A stretch of 64,000 bases of DNA from Piezodorus guildinii (Eukaryota > Arthropoda > Insecta > Hemiptera > Pentatomidae). Position 1 is the first letter of the stretch. Every line of letters starts with the position of its first letter. The DNA is taken from NCBI GenBank assembly GCA_023052935.1, contig CM041292.1:174344900-174408899 (forward strand). The letters run 5' to 3'. The translations under genes and the position numbers were made by a program. Below the pieces are notes generated by a model, which worked only from the letters and a program-made list of their open reading frames with translations, made no database searches and was not told the origin of the DNA. This document shows positions 22,068 to 32,863 of the stretch, one piece after another.

Positions 22068-22870
22068 AAAAATTAATTTTTTTTTACAATAGAATAAATC
22101 CTCCAATCGGGAAAACCTGGAGACATTGTATAATATTTAACTTTTTTTTGTCATTTTTTGTAATACTTTTCATAAGTGATAAACCCTTCCTCATTTCTTT
22201 GAAGTACTATAGAAGAATAATTAATTTTATTTCATACTGATAAAATAAATCCCATTGGGAAAAACATTATGGCATTATTTCTTTAGTTTCAAATATAATT
22301 TCATTTTCTTTCTAGGGAAAGATCGGTTATCAAGAAACAATCTAAAATCATTTATGATTTTTTCAACATATAAAAACATGTTGTAGTAATTAGCAAATCT
22401 GAACACATTTAGATAAGGTTTATTAAATAAATGAATTTAAGTGTTGGTACCAAATTATTCAGAATGCATGTAAATCTGTCGTGTGTAATATTATCCTAAC
22501 GTATCTAACACTGTTACGATCCCCAAGTCTTTGTAAAGAAGCCGTCACATATATTAGTGCATTCATGATATTTTTGAAAGCCTTTGTCTAAAATGATAGT
22601 GGTTTTTTTTTTTATTTTGGATCTTCTTTCAGCAGTTTTCCGTGTGTAAATTATGTTTTTTAAGAATTTTTTATATTGTGATATTGTTGTTTAATTTAAT
22701 TGATAAATTAATTCTTATGTCTATCGCTTTGGGTTTGGTAATTACTAAAACACAACTGAGGAAATAGACACATGGAACACTCTTTATTTCGTTCATCTTT
22801 ACTTTCCAACTGGTAACCTAAATATGAAAATATCGTCTAGGTGGTTTCATTGAGTAAAAGGGGCAAGAAA
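22068..22870. other. Unassigned AT-rich DNA
   Basis: Nothing was recognised. Confidence 0.45.
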
Positions 22871-22879
22871 AGGATTTTT

Positions 22880-23320
22880 TTGAGATATTAAAATTGTTGT
22901 GTCATCAGAAAAAGGTAGCCGGTAAAGAATCGTCATGCTCCGATAAGTCTGACGTGAAGACGCAGAACAGTAATGGTCCCACTCATCTGTCCTGTGAAAC
23001 TCCTGCATTGGCACATTTTATATCCGACAATTATATACCAACTATTACAGTAAAGTATCCGTCAGTCAAGTAAGCGAGTAGTATTAAATAGTAAGTAGGA
23101 AAAAAGAAAAGTTTGCTGTTGGGAAGTAATCCCTCATACCATCCGTATCAAACGCTAGACTGCTGTCGAGGAAAATACCAAGGCAATACTTTACAGACAC
23201 TAAAGCACTGGAAATGTAATCTACTACAAAACATATGATGATGAGAGACATGGTTATTGGATCAAGGAGCTTTTAACAAATGTATTGCCGTTAAGTGAAA
23301 TCTGAATAATACCAAATAAA
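22880..23320 (-). pseudogene. Decayed LINE reverse transcriptase fragment
   Basis: Joining minus-strand frames by eye gives DYISSAL, then GIFLDSSLAFDTD (RT motif A, aspartates kept), GVSQD..VGPLLFCVFT (motif B, with a stop) and PFSDDTTIL (the F/YADD box, mutated). The order and spacing match the RT of elements A and C, and KYC.GIFLD resembles their EYCSGAFLD. It is old, with many stops and no ends defined. Confidence 0.65.
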
Positions 23321-23691
23321 GATCACTGTTCAGATTTGAAATAGTAATATCTGTATAGTTTCTTGTGATTTTTTTATTTTTTTTTTTTATGTTTGTGTTG
23401 TTTAATTGAGTATGTCCAAATGCAACAGACTTTTGTTTTATCGTCGTTCAGCTGTTCAGTGACGGCTGGCAAGTGATAGTCAAATTCGCTCTCGAGTTTG
23501 AGCTGATTCAATTTAGTGGTGTCGCAAATATTTAAGTTTTTGAATTAAAATATTATAGAAGATTATTATAGAATTAAAATAGCAGTTGCAAGCAATTAAA
23601 GAAACCGTATCGCAAATAGAGATGGATATAAATCGCTAAAAAGGGAAGAAACCGTTGCTTTTACATACATAAACTGTATATTTTTAGTAGC

Positions 23692-23915
23692 GTGGTCTAG
23701 TGTTGATAGAGCACTAATCAACTGTTCTCCGGATTTTGGGTTGGAATCCCGGTTCTGGCAGAATATGGTTTATTCTGTTAATTTCGACGGAGGAAGACCA
23801 TAGGGTATGGAGAACCTCCTGGGACAGACCCAGCCACTTTAACGTGGGTACCCGAAATTGGGGGAAAACCTGACTCTTAATCATCTCATTGCACGGTCGT
23901 TGGCCTAGGTACAGT
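23692..23915 (+). repeat. SINE2 copy with recognisable tRNA head
   Basis: TAGCGTGGTCTAGTGTTGAT is the A-box region and GGTTGGAATCCCGG the B box. The body GGGTATGGAGAACCTCCTGG, a CCGAAATTGGGGG block and AAACCTGACTCTTAATC match 16612-16840. Confidence 0.75.
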
Positions 23916-23919
23916 ACGA

Positions 23920-24555
23920 TTCTCTATAAGTAGGTACAGGTTTTATTTCCGAATTATATAAGGTTTATTTTTGTATTCACTATTACTATTTCATTAATTT
24001 ACCCATAAAAGAATTACAAAATTTGTCTGAAAATTCAGCGACTCATTCGAATGACAGGGCTAAGGTCACGAGCAAAAGCGTTTTCGCCCCTAGATCACTA
24101 CAATAAGAATTCGGATTTTGAAACATATTTATCGAAGATATTTAGAATTATTTAACATAGCTCACTCAAGAAAATTTATAGAGCTTTTGACAACTATTTC
24201 ATCGAATCAGTGTAGTTATTAACACACAGTATAGATATATTTTCTAGATCTCTCTGTGCACTATATTTTCTGATACTTATGCAAGCGGCTCGGGTAGGAT
24301 AATTAATGAGAACATGACCGAGAATAAGCTATACGGCTTACAGTTTACGTAGATAGGTGCTATTCTTAGCTTGAAAAAATAATTCCTCTCTCGAGGTGAA
24401 TAAACGAAGAACAAGATGGAAAAGAAGAATAAAAAAACTCAATGCTGTTTTGTGCTCTGAAAACGGCCTAAGAGAAGAGACTGAAAAAGTGCTTCATCAG
24501 AAAAAGACCATGTATTTAATTCGTAAACGAACTTACATTAATGCTATACCTATAA
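23920..24555. other. Unassigned DNA
   Basis: Nothing was recognised. The ORF starting at 24396 runs into the microsatellite and has no domain. Confidence 0.45.
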
Positions 24556-24556
24556 C

Positions 24557-24558
<2 letters not shown>

Positions 24559-24606
<48 letters not shown>
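24559..24606. repeat. TA microsatellite
   Basis: Simple TA repeat. Confidence 0.95.
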
Positions 24607-24609
<3 letters not shown>

Positions 24610-24612
<3 letters not shown>

Positions 24613-25005
24613 TGTAAAACCTATAGCATTTCATTAGTAAATAGTTTACCAAAGCTTTTCTTATGCGGTCTTGAAAATGTCCTTTTGAAGAATGGTTAGA
24701 AAAAGGTTAACCTGGAACAAGAATTCCCAGAACTATTCAAATTAAGCTGATCGTAAGTGAGTAGATAAATCCAACTGAACACAGTGCTAGAATATTAATA
24801 GGTTAAACATTTATTCTTAAAGCATGAAATGAAAAAGATAACTTTTTACTGTGAATAATTTGATGGAAGTAGATTATTTATCTTTTAATGAGGAAATCCT
24901 CATCATTAACACGGTATGAATACTACAAAAATATTTCGTTTCACTGTTATCAATCGGTATTTTTATTATCATCCGGTATTCGGGTAAATCTAAACAAACA
25001 AAAGT
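24610..25005. other. Unassigned AT-rich DNA
   Basis: Nothing was recognised. Confidence 0.45.
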
Positions 25006-25310
25006 TGAAAAATTTGGTAAACAACTAAAGAAGAATAGAACAAAATTATTTTAAAGATGTTTTTTCTTATTTTTTTCCGGCATGACAATAGTTCTATAGA
25101 TTTAAAAATACCGTTGGGAAGCCAAATATTTTAGAAAAAAAGTGTTATCTTATACTCCATTATAAGGTTATGGAGAGTGATCAAAATAAGATAAAAGTAA
25201 GTTACAGTTGTAGATACAATTTTTATTCTTATATTATTTACTCTGAAACACATATTTCCATTAAAACTCAATGTAATTCATTTATATAGTAGATTTAATA
25301 TTTTTGATCC
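25006..25310 (+). repeat. Family X partial copy, diverged
   Basis: TAAAAATACCGTTGGGAAGCC and AGGTTATGGAGAGTGATC match the middle-right part of X, followed by the ACACATATTTCCATTAAAACTC block. The right end is missing. Confidence 0.65.
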
Positions 25311-25354
25311 GAAAAAAACCAACCATGACATCTTGTTACTATGGATAAAAAAGT

Positions 25355-25880
25355 TGAAATATACAAGTTAAACAAATTTTATAACCAAAGAAAGGAAAAA
25401 ATAGCAAAACTTATTTTTATTTATTTATTTTTAAAATAGGATAAATAAAGTAATAATAAAATAAAATAAAAATAGGAATAGTAATATGGTTGTATGATAT
25501 AGCGTTAGAAAGATGCAGTTTTTAGATGCAGTTGTTATATCATATACAAAGTTGTATAAGGTAATGGATAGTAATGAAAAGTTTATTAAATTGGCGATTA
25601 ATGTACATAATAATAATTGTTAGATTTTTTATAGCCAGAAACACATGTTACTATCGAAACTCAATTTGATTTTTTAACCTCTTTTCAATTCTTACTTTAT
25701 GTAAAAGCTCTAAAATTAAATTTAACCAGAGAGATGTCGTCCGTTGTGGGCACCAGGGTTTATGTTTTCCAGCTTGAGTCTAATTTTATAATTCTATAAA
25801 CAATTTGCTGTTTAGCTGGCTCATGGTTAACAACAGGGGTAAGTGTAAGACGTGTGGTGCGCGCACCAGATTTTTCACGT
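25355..25880 (+). repeat. Second family X partial copy in tandem orientation
   Basis: It matches X from the ACAAATTTTATAACC block through ACACATGTTACTATCG to GTCGTCCGTTGTGGGCACCAG. A second X right end (GTAAGTGTAAGACGTGTGGT, then GCGCACCAGATTTTTC) lies at 25838-25880, so two right ends occur close together. Confidence 0.65.
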
Positions 25881-26164
25881 TCTTGATACCTTAATCATCG
25901 ACAATAACAGAGCTATATCAGTAATTTACTTAAACGTTTTGTTATATTAAAATTGTTTGTCTTTTTTTTTTAAATTTACGTCAAACTAGAAGACGAGATA
26001 CAGCTGCCTAAATATTTACTGTTGCAAACTACAACTGTTGCAGAACAAATAACTATTGTAGTTTTTGATATAAACTTTCATAGTTCCATTGAGCAAAAAG
26101 TCGCATCATTATTTCCATAAATAAGTTGAATACATCTTTAAGTTAACAAAAATATAACGTACGT

Positions 26165-26486
26165 ATAATAACAATAAATGAGGAGCCCGTGGCTGAGCGC
26201 GCTAGTTTCTCACTCATGCTACGGGTTGCGAGTTCGAATCCCAGTCCCGGCGGGGCTTTTATAATGATGTAATTAAAAGGGGATTCACTCGCAATCTCTT
26301 CCCCGGTTATGTGAGACCCGTCAGCCAAATGGTGGCCACTCACAAAATTAGGCGTAGGGAGTGATGACCCTACACTACGAATTTCATCGTGAAACGCGAG
26401 TGTAATCTCCCAAAAGATCACACCGCGAGGCCCAGGGCCTGCACGGCCTGTCGCGCCACTGAAAAAAAAAAAAATAATAATAACAA
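26165..26486 (+). repeat. SINE1, best copy, with 10-bp target-site duplication
   Basis: A tRNA-like head carries GTGGCTGAGCGCGC (A box) and GCGAGTTCGAATCCC (B box), the RNA polymerase III internal promoter layout. The body holds GTCAGCCAAATGGTGGCC and GTAGGGAGTGATGACCC. The 3' end is CACGGCCTGTCGCGCCACTG plus poly-A. ATAATAACAA flanks it at 26165-26174 and 26477-26486, so the insertion is about 302 bases long. Other copies: 7070, 19226 and, as 3' ends only, 28565 and 29125. Confidence 0.9.
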
Positions 26487-26489
26487 CTG

Positions 26490-26885
26490 ATGGATATATT
26501 CAAATATTCTGATATAATATATTAATAATTTCTGATTTTTTAAAACATATCTTAATAAATAATTTATAACATTTAGCATGACAATAAAAGAAAATGAAAT
26601 ATTAACAAAATTACTGAGAAAATAATTTTGGGGGTTCAGGCAGATTTAAATGGAATGAAAAAGATTTCTTGACTATAAATTTTATATATTTAATTTCAAA
26701 GTAAAAACTATCTATCATAGTGTTACGATAAATGGTTAAATACGTCCGATTGAGAAGATGTAGAATGGAAAGTGAATGAATCAATTTATTCCAGATTAAG
26801 ATAAGATAACGAATGTTTTGTCAAATGCCTCATTAAAAATAAATAAATAATACTAGTTTTCTATAACCTTATCTATATTTTCTAG
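26490..26885. other. Unassigned AT-rich DNA
   Basis: Nothing was recognised. Confidence 0.45.
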
Positions 26886-26886
26886 A

Positions 26887-26887
<1 letters not shown>

Positions 26888-26955
<68 letters not shown>
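26888..26955. repeat. TA microsatellite
   Basis: Simple TA repeat. Confidence 0.95.
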
Positions 26956-26956
<1 letters not shown>

Positions 26957-26959
26957 CTG

Positions 26960-27900
26960 GAATTTTATTCCAGTTTCCTTATTTTATATAAACATATATT
27001 TTTAATGACGAATCGGTCAACGTTTGAGTTCTCATTTGTGAGCTCATTAAAAAAAGGAAATGGGTTTTTGAGGAAATAAGGGGCTTGAAATAACAATTTG
27101 ATTTTTTCTATATTTGGTCTTATACTAATATCAGGACGTTATTTCCTTAACGGACTAAACACAATTTTTTTTTTTTAAATTGATGATTCAAGGCCACTAA
27201 TTTCAAAGGCTATTTCGCAAAGGTGATTAAGTATTGAGATCACTTAAGCATTCTATTCAATTTGTACTAAGCCCCCTCGATAAAGCTAAAGGCCAACTTC
27301 TAAACGTCCCCAAATACATCTGAATGCAAAAGTTAGTTTTAACCTAGTTGTCCAAAATTCGATTCATAACCTTCAATTCGCCAACTCCTAATAAGGAGGG
27401 CTGCTTTATCATAAAGTTTTCGTTATAATTTTAATATTATTTCTTGTTTTATTCTGAGTGCTTTTATAATAAATATCAACAATCTATGAATATTAATACC
27501 ACGTTTAGGAAAAATTAAAACGTAAATATATATTCAGGACTTAAATCCTTCATCATATATTTCAGAAATCTATTGGTTCAAGAAAATTCTAAACGATCTA
27601 TTATGTTTTGTAACCCTCCTGGAGCTCCCATTATATAAAGTGGGTATCCAAATCGAAAAAAAGCCTAATCACATCTTTGCGGGTCCGTTTGGCATTGATA
27701 CAGTTAAAATCTCTATATATACTGAACCTTGAATAACCTTTCTTTAAGTCAAGTTATTCGATTATTTTTTATATTTATTTTTTTAATTTAACTTTATTAT
27801 TTGATCCTTTCATTTTAAAGAAACTCGAATATTCATAAAATTCTCTTTTCAATATTTGCTAATCAGTTCTGGTAAAGTAATGAAAATAAATTCTAATACC
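26960..27900. other. Unassigned AT-rich DNA
   Basis: No gene or repeat match could be supported. Confidence 0.45.
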
Positions 27901-27904
27901 TATC

Positions 27905-28065
27905 ACAAAATCTTTGGAGCCGATTTCAGGAAAATCGTAAAAAAGTGCTAAATGCATGGCATAAAGTAGAACTTCCTGTCAGCCGATTTTGGTAAAAAAG
28001 TTGCTCTAAAATCTTAGGCATATACGCTTTTAAACTATGAAATATGAAAATATGTAATGAGTGAA
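27905..28065 (-). repeat. Family X fragment
   Basis: ATGCATGGCATAAAGTAG and GTCAGCCGATTTTGGTAAAA match the reverse complement of the X interior. Confidence 0.7.
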
Positions 28066-28069
28066 AGTA

Positions 28070-28470
28070 AAAAAGCTTAAAGAATTAATTACGGTTAGAT
28101 TCCATAAAAACATGTATTTTAATAAATAATATATTATACAATTATTTACATCAATCAGTGAGTTGTTGGTTTGGGGCTTTGAGGCGCAAAAACCCGAGGA
28201 TCATCATTGCCTTCATATCGTTTTCTAATTTTATTATCTAAATATAGTTAAATGTGCGTTAAGCCAAGTAGAGTTTTTAAAAAATAATTTATTATGAAAA
28301 CATCAAATAACACTATACTTAGAATTAAGTCTTAATCACAGCTAAGACTAGAGACGGAGTGACGCGATAAGAAGCTCTTCTATGGAAGTAGTGGGAAGTA
28401 TATATTTATATAGTTTTCAGATGACTAAAGGCTTGGAGCTTCCTTAACTATATCATTAAAAAATATATAA
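28070..28470. other. Unassigned AT-rich DNA
   Basis: Nothing was recognised. Confidence 0.45.
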
Positions 28471-28471
28471 A

Positions 28472-28474
<3 letters not shown>

Positions 28475-28538
<64 letters not shown>

Positions 28539-28635
28539 GAAAACTTTATACATACATACCTTCATCGAGAAACGTACGGATTACACCACGCGGCCAAGGG
28601 CCTACCCGACCTGTTGCGCCAGGGAAAAAAAGAAG

Positions 28636-28640
<5 letters not shown>
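28475..28640 (+). repeat. Left arm of inverted repeat: (TA)n plus SINE1 3' end
   Basis: TA repeats (28475-28535) are followed by GAAAACTTTATACATACATA and a SINE1 3' end (CCACGCGGCCAAGGGCCTAC..TTGCGCCAG) to 28625. The block recurs as an apparently exact reverse complement at 29125-29225. Confidence 0.85.

Positions 28641-28642
<2 letters not shown>

Positions 28643-28705
<63 letters not shown>
28643..28705. repeat. TA microsatellite
   Basis: Simple TA repeat inside the inverted-repeat loop. Confidence 0.95.
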
Positions 28706-28707
<2 letters not shown>

Positions 28708-28974
28708 CTGAAACCTGAGAACAACTCAAACTTAAATTATCAACAGTCGAGAACTGATCAAACAATATATATATGTCTTAATTAGCACACTCTTAATTAT
28801 TCTTAATTAGAACACTCTGTGTTTAAGAGTGTTCTTTCAAAGCTTGTAGGCTAAACATGTCTAATTAAGACACTATTTTGTCCAAAATTGCATGATTATG
28901 AGAACAATAAATTCTCGAAATGTCGCATAGATAAAATTGTTTATTCATTGACTGAAACCTGAGAACAACACAAA

Positions 28975-28980
<6 letters not shown>
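28706..28980 (+). mobile_element. D-family LINE tail fragments in the inverted-repeat loop
   Basis: GACTGAAACCTGAGAACAAC occurs twice (28706 and 28950), and GAGAACAATAAATTCTCGAA sits between them, all matching the D-family 3' end. A 9-bp hairpin (GAACACTCT..AGAGTGTTC) lies near 28810-28840. Confidence 0.6.
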
Positions 28981-29029
<49 letters not shown>

Positions 29030-29030
29030 A

Positions 29031-29079
<49 letters not shown>

Positions 29080-29081
29080 AA

Positions 29082-29107
<26 letters not shown>
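28976..29107. repeat. TA microsatellite
   Basis: Long TA repeats with two interruptions (AAGAATAT). Confidence 0.95.
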
Positions 29108-29109
<2 letters not shown>

Positions 29110-29112
<3 letters not shown>

Positions 29113-29215
29113 TTTTATCTTATTTTTTTCCCTGGCGCAACAGGTCGGGTAGGCCCTTGGCCGCGTGGTGTAATCCGTACGTTTCTCGATGAAGGTATGT
29201 ATGTATAAAGTTTTC

Positions 29216-29259
<44 letters not shown>
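29110..29259 (-). repeat. Right arm of inverted repeat: SINE1 3' end plus (TA)n
   Basis: This is the reverse complement of 28525-28630, followed by TA repeats to 29259. Confidence 0.85.
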
Positions 29260-29261
<2 letters not shown>

Positions 29262-29262
29262 T

Positions 29263-29851
29263 TAACGCCGATGATCTGCAAATATACTTTTCTTTCTACC
29301 CTTCTAATCTTATAGAAGCAACACATAAAGTACAGTGTGATATAGACCAAATCTGTCAATGGGCAAATAAAAACAAGCTGCAGCTTAAGGCAGGTAAAAC
29401 TAAAGCAATCCTCATCGGCTCCATACCAACCTTGAACTCCCTTCCATACTACCCGTCGCTCTTTCTTAATAAAATCCCATTTCCTTTCCAGAAAACTGTT
29501 AAAAATCTTGGAGTTACCTTGAACCAAAACCTATCCTGGAATAACCATATATCCGAAATATCCCGAAAATCCATTTCAATACTCAAACAGGACTATAGAT
29601 TTTGTGAATCCTTACCTTTAAAAACCCGTCAGCTACTTGTTTCCTCTAGTATCTTCCCGAACCTAGACTACGGCTATCTGGTGTACGGGGGTCTTACTGA
29701 TGAACTAGAAATAAAATCAAAACGACTTATGAATTGTTATATCAGATTCATTTTCAGAGCCCGTAGACGTGATCATATTTCTGGTTATTATACCATCTTA
29801 AAATGGCTCTTTCCTTCTGTTCGACGACAATATTTCCTTGGTTCCTACTAA
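29263..29851 (+). pseudogene. Truncated LINE reverse transcriptase, C-terminal half (D element, CR1/L2-like)
   Basis: The reading frame begins at the catalytic box, NADDLQIYF (normally YADD), directly after TA repeats, so motifs upstream of it are absent. It continues with ICQWANKNKLQLKAGKTKAI, KNLGVTLNQNLSWNNHI and FPNLDYGYLVYGGL, the usual order of the RT thumb and connection region. About 190 codons are open. Past 29851 frameshifted remnants of the C-terminus continue to about 30045. YADDLQIY plus a WA..N.L.L...KT core suggests the CR1/L2 side of the Jockey superfamily rather than the A/C lineage. Without the palm start it is inactive. Confidence 0.8.
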
Positions 29852-30044
29852 TTTTAAACTCTAAAAAATAGAAAACCTTCCTACATAATAGAGCTCCTTA
29901 CCCTCCGATCTGATATCCATTCGTTAAATACTAGAACCCAATCAATTAATTTTCATACACCATTACACAAAACTGCATCCTTTCACAAATCCTTTCTCAT
30001 TTTCCAAGACATTCTTTTCTGCCTCATTAACAATAACATCATCT

Positions 30045-30345
30045 ATTAATTATTGTATAAAAATTTTAATGTTCTGATTTTTTTTCCACTGTTAAGGCAT
30101 GAATATGAGAACAATAAATTCGTGAAACGTTGCATAAATAAAATTGTATATTTATCAAATGAAACCTTAGGTTCTCAAACTGTAAGTAAATTTGTAATAA
30201 TATCTTTAATGTGAATTCTTATTGAAATATCTATTTAACTACTGTATATCTATTCATTGTTCAAAGCATTCTTTTCTGCCTCTCTACCAATAACATTATC
30301 TATTAAATTGTAATGTTCTGTTTTTTTTTTCCACTGGTAAAAAGG
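30045..30345 (+). mobile_element. 3' UTR of D element plus a second partial copy
   Basis: The UTR has CTGTTAAGGCATGAATATG, GAGAACAATAAATTCGTG and TTGCATAAATAAAATTGT up to about 30155. From 30178 a second partial copy of the same region starts (CATTCTTTTCTGCCTC repeats 30010 at 30262). Confidence 0.7.
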
Positions 30346-30600
30346 GCATTATTTCCAAATGCGTTTGACAGTAAGTGGGTTGTTACAGTATTGGCACTTC
30401 GGGAGGGGAGGGAGCTGTTTGGTGATGTGATGTATATGTGTCAAGTTAGTGTGGCCTATCCTTCCTCTCTGCAGCTTGAGCGATTGGATGAGCCGCATCC
30501 TTTTACTGATGCTTTGATGATTTACTATTTGCTTTAAGGGCATTCGTCCCACATGGGTTGCCGAGCATCTGCTATTTCCTTCGGTTGATGACTCATATCC
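30346..30600 (-). pseudogene. LINE fragment: segment just downstream of RNase H (LRIGHT...CxxC)
   Basis: The minus strand reads RGRIGHTNLTHIHHI, then LPPLPKCQYCNNPLTVKRIW. This corresponds to the motif RLRIGHTRLTH..PP.C..C...LTVEHIL found after RNase H in many R1/I/Jockey-like LINE ORF2 proteins. A and C lack this region, so it is a different lineage. Stops lie upstream and both ends are undefined. Confidence 0.6.
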
Positions 30601-30663
30601 TGAGGTGTTAAAAAGGCAACCTGGAAGGGTGAATGTCTGTTACCATCAGTTAGCTTTACGGGT

Positions 30664-31125
30664 CTTTCATCACTCTCTATTAACTTTATAAGATAATATT
30701 TCTTCTAAAAGCTTTATTTTTCCAACGGTATATTATACACCTATATTGCTGTTCTTATATTGAAAAACACAAATATTGCATTAAAAATATTTTTGATCTT
30801 TACTCAATTAGTTCAATATCGATTTTGTTCAACTTAAGTATATATTAATCTTTTATTCATCTAGGTTAACAAGACAATATGGTGAATTTTTTTGAAACTA
30901 CAAAACTAAAGGTACTTTAGAAGAAGAAAATATCGGCATTTAAGCCCTATCATACTATTTCAATCAGAATGAAAGCTACATGATATTAAAGCCCATTTAA
31001 TTTTACATCGTCAGCCAATTACATTGAAAAAGTTGCTGTAACTTCGCGGGTACATAGCTGCCTTAAATATAAGTTAAATATATTTTAGTTTCGTACGATT
31101 TTAAGTAATCCTAGAGCTATCTGCC
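30664..31125 (-). repeat. Family X partial copy X6a
   Basis: The reverse complement of X from the GTTAATAGAGAGTGATG block to TAGTTTCGTACGATT, with an internal deletion near 31017. Confidence 0.75.
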
Positions 31126-31139
31126 AGTTAATATTTTTC

Positions 31140-32053
31140 AGTTTTTTTTATCAGTGATAACAAGATGATAAAGTTCATGTTTTTTTAGTTTATAAAAATA
31201 AAGATACAACAGGAGAAGAAAATTTAAGATATCTGCTCTTTACACCTTTAGTTTAATATCGATTTTGTTCAACTTATTAAAGCCTATTAAATTTTACATC
31301 GATATAACCTCATTTTCTTGCTTCTTCCTTAACCTCATTTAAAAACAAATTATTCCATCATCTCCTCAGTATTCAGTCTCCCGAATAATTGTGTAAAAAA
31401 TTAAGAATAATAGTCATATTTCAAGTTAACAAAAACTTTTTTTTCTACGATTTTACGATATTAGTGTGAGGTTCAATCATAGTATCTCTGTATGCACATG
31501 TTTTCAGTATTATATAGTCATACATGAATGTTCTATTGTCGTTGTATTTACTACACTATAAATAATGCAAGTAGTAGTCATAAGTCGTTCAAGCAACAGT
31601 ATTTACTATGTTTATATATAATATAAGTATAACCTTAAGTTTATTTTTGTAATGTTTTTATTTTTAAGCCAGACTTAATACTCACTCTTGTACTTTTTTT
31701 GTTGTTCTTAGGGGACAGAAGTCCCAGAATAAAATTTATTTTTCTTCTTCTTATAAAGAGTTTAATCAAAATCGTTTGAGCCGCTTTTGAGAATATCGTA
31801 AAAAGGTGAAAAATGCATCGCTTAAAGTGGCTCTTCTGGCAAACTGATTTTAATGAAAAGGCTTCTGTAACATCTCGGACGTATAGTTTATTTCTTCAAT
31901 ATGAATTTTCAGTTTCGTACGATACAGACCATTTTCCAAGACTTGGGCATTTGGACTCTGAGGAACCTAAAACGTATTTCCGTTGAAAACTGAAATTTTT
32001 CCCGATAGTAATATTTTCCCTTACTATATATTTCATATATACGCAAGTGAAAG
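31140..32053 (-). repeat. Family X copy X6b, split by a Y repeat
   Basis: It runs from GATAACAAGATGATAAAG to the X left end CCTTACTATATATTTCATATA and CAAGTGAAAGG. It is interrupted at ACATCGATATAA by the Y insertion (31308-31751). Confidence 0.75.
31303..31756 (+). mobile_element. Y repeat inserted in X6b with 5-bp duplication TATAA
   Basis: TATAA at 31303-31307 and 31752-31756 flanks the insert. Removing the insert and one TATAA restores an X sequence (CGATATA..AGTTTAATC). The 3' end CCCAGAATAAAATTTA plus a TTC-rich tail recurs at 52750. It is probably a retroelement tail, but no coding motif was seen. Confidence 0.6.
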
Positions 32054-32059
32054 GAAAAA

Positions 32060-32439
32060 TGAATGTGTTAGCTTAATTTAGTATTGAATAATAACAATCT
32101 GACAAGGCTAATTTAGCCTAGAATATTTTAAAATGTGAGTATACATATATTTATATGATGATGACAAATTAAGGGTAAAAAAAAATTATTTAATAGCAAT
32201 GTGAAAACAAAATGATTATTATCTTTTAATTAATAAAATATAATAATTAAAAAATAATGGTGTCAGAAACCTTTAGAATGGCCTAGGGCTGAAATGCTGG
32301 AAATGAAAAATAAAAGTTATTGAGCAAAAATGTGTATCACATTCATATATATATTTTTTTAAACCTATAATTACCGATAAAGTAAATGAACAAAATTTGA
32401 TATTTTCAATTGAGATTATCAATTCCATTTTCTGCTTAG
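32060..32439. other. Unassigned AT-rich DNA upstream of candidate exon
   Basis: No repeat match. It ends in a pyrimidine-containing stretch, CCATTTTCTGCTTAG, that could be a splice acceptor. Confidence 0.4.
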
Positions 32440-32600
32440 TTGGTGGAAGAGAGCCTCAACGTTTCGGAGCCAACAAAGGCAGCTACCTCTTCAAGCTCAT
32501 TTCACAAAGGCAGCGATTGTTGAGGTTAGCAGGGTCGCTTTACTCACTGATTCAGCAGGAAGAACAAAAGGCCGCTCAAAGCAAAAATGGAATACAATGA
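32440..32600 (+). CDS. Candidate terminal coding exon of an unidentified gene
   Basis: A reading frame of about 53 codons follows TTTTCTGCTTAG, a plausible 3' splice site. It ends at TGA (32598-32600). The composition is clearly richer in G and C than the flanks, and the peptide (GGREPQRFGANKGSY, then LFKLISQRQRLLRLAGSLYS) looks like a soluble helical protein end. It matches none of the repeat families in the window. The first two bases would complete a split codon. No AATAAA was seen in the next 150 bases. I do not recognise the family; it could be a processed fragment or chance. Confidence 0.4.
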
Positions 32601-32840
32601 ATAACTTTTAAAGAGAAGATTATGAGTCTTAAATCGAATTTGAAGATTAAAAATTAAGACTATAATAATTATATTATTTTGAAGAACTGGTACTACCACA
32701 TTTATTTGTTATTCAAGAGAGAAAAAATCTTTTCATCTGAGCTTTAATAGGAATAATACGAGCTTCTGTCCTGTGAACCAGTTTTTGGGTAGCTGTACCT
32801 GTTTTTAATTTCGAAGGACTGTATTAATTATTTTTACTTT
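32601..32840. other. Unassigned DNA
   Basis: Nothing was recognised between the candidate exon and the X11 left end. Confidence 0.45.
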
Positions 32841-32863
32841 TACTCACCTATATATAAAATATA
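32841..32863 (+). repeat. Family X copy X11, left tip
   Basis: TACTCACCTATATATAAAATATA is the X left end, cut by the pogo-like insertion. It resumes at 34488. Confidence 0.8.

Noticed and set aside
28562..29527. Several ORFs with long IYIYIY runs (also 8129, 24396, 45092).
   Set aside because: They are read through TA microsatellites and have no domain.
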